A DNA stretch of 5,763 nt, taken from Methanobacteriota archaeon (GTDB lineage: Archaea; Thermoplasmatota; Poseidoniia; Poseidoniales; Poseidoniaceae). The notes beneath the pieces are model-generated. The model saw only the letters and a program-made list of their open reading frames with translations, searched no databases and had not been told where the DNA came from. Made by a program: the position numbers and the translations under genes. Positions 5,636 to 5,763 of this stretch are shown piece after piece. The stretch covers positions 1 through 5,763 of the forward strand of contig JABGWN010000209.1 of NCBI GenBank assembly GCA_018645535.1. The letters are read 5' to 3'. Within the stretch, counting starts at the first letter, position 1; every line of letters starts with the position of its first letter.

Positions 5636-5763
5636 CGATGACAAGAGCAATACCTTGTCCACCGCCAATACATGCTGTAGCAATTCCGTATTTACCACCA
5701 GAGCGCTTCAATTGATGAGCGAGCGTAAGTGTTAGGCGAGTTCCTGTGGCTGCCAAAGGATGA
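5625..5763 (-). CDS. Thiolase (acetyl-CoA acetyltransferase/3-ketoacyl-CoA thiolase), C-terminal fragment
   Basis: Only the last 45 codons are inside the window; the gene continues past 5763. Thiolases make or cleave beta-ketoacyl-CoA, as in acetoacetyl-CoA formation or fatty-acid beta-oxidation. The fragment begins with HPLAATGTR, which contains the catalytic histidine of the GHPxxATG motif, and 30 residues later has CIGGGQGIA, which contains the second catalytic cysteine. The same 30-residue separation holds in well-studied thiolases. The protein ends VIESL and stop (TGA, 5627-5625). The nucleophilic cysteine of the N-terminal half lies outside the window, so activity and substrate class cannot be judged. 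Biosynthetic and degradative thiolases share this C-terminus. It is convergent with the SAP gene, with 15 bp between stops, and has no evident functional link to its neighbours here. Confidence 0.93.
   Translation of the reverse strand, partial: HPLAATGTRLTLTLAHQLKRSGGKYGIATACIGGGQGIALVIESL

Overview
The window looks like a piece of an archaeal chromosome, most likely an uncultured marine Thermoplasmatota of the Poseidoniales (Marine Group II) type. The support is gene content: archaeal translation factor aIF2 beta, the archaeal PyrE-like regulator GfcR, a class I lysyl-tRNA synthetase, and lineage-style proteins that join zinc ribbons to low-complexity linkers or membrane helices. The lineage is inferred from this content and was not tested by any search. 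Gene packing is tight. I see no rRNA, tRNA, CRISPR array, insertion sequence or phage gene.

Left part (1-766): a thioredoxin-fold [2Fe-2S] ferredoxin on the + strand runs head-on into the aIF2 beta gene on the - strand, and their stop codons touch with no base between them. Middle (767-3030): a 93-bp divergent spacer separates aIF2 beta from a + strand pair, gfcR then lysS, 14 bp apart and probably cotranscribed. Three of these four genes belong to information processing or its regulation.

Right part (3031-5763): three + strand genes follow. The first is a 406-residue zinc-ribbon protein of unknown function with a coiled coil and a histone-H1-like Lys/Ala/Pro segment. The second is a short TspO/MBR protein that lacks the usual first membrane helix. 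The third is a membrane protein with an N-terminal SAP domain and a C-terminal zinc ribbon. The window ends inside a - strand thiolase, of which only the last 45 codons are present, convergent with the SAP gene.

The main points of interest are: the class I LysRS appears to have lost the cysteine zinc sites known from its family; the TspO protein seems to have four helices; the SAP/four-helix/zinc-ribbon architecture could place a nucleic-acid-binding domain at the membrane; and the zinc-ribbon protein next to lysS is unrecognised. I do not see a clear multi-gene novel system such as a defence island or biosynthetic cluster.
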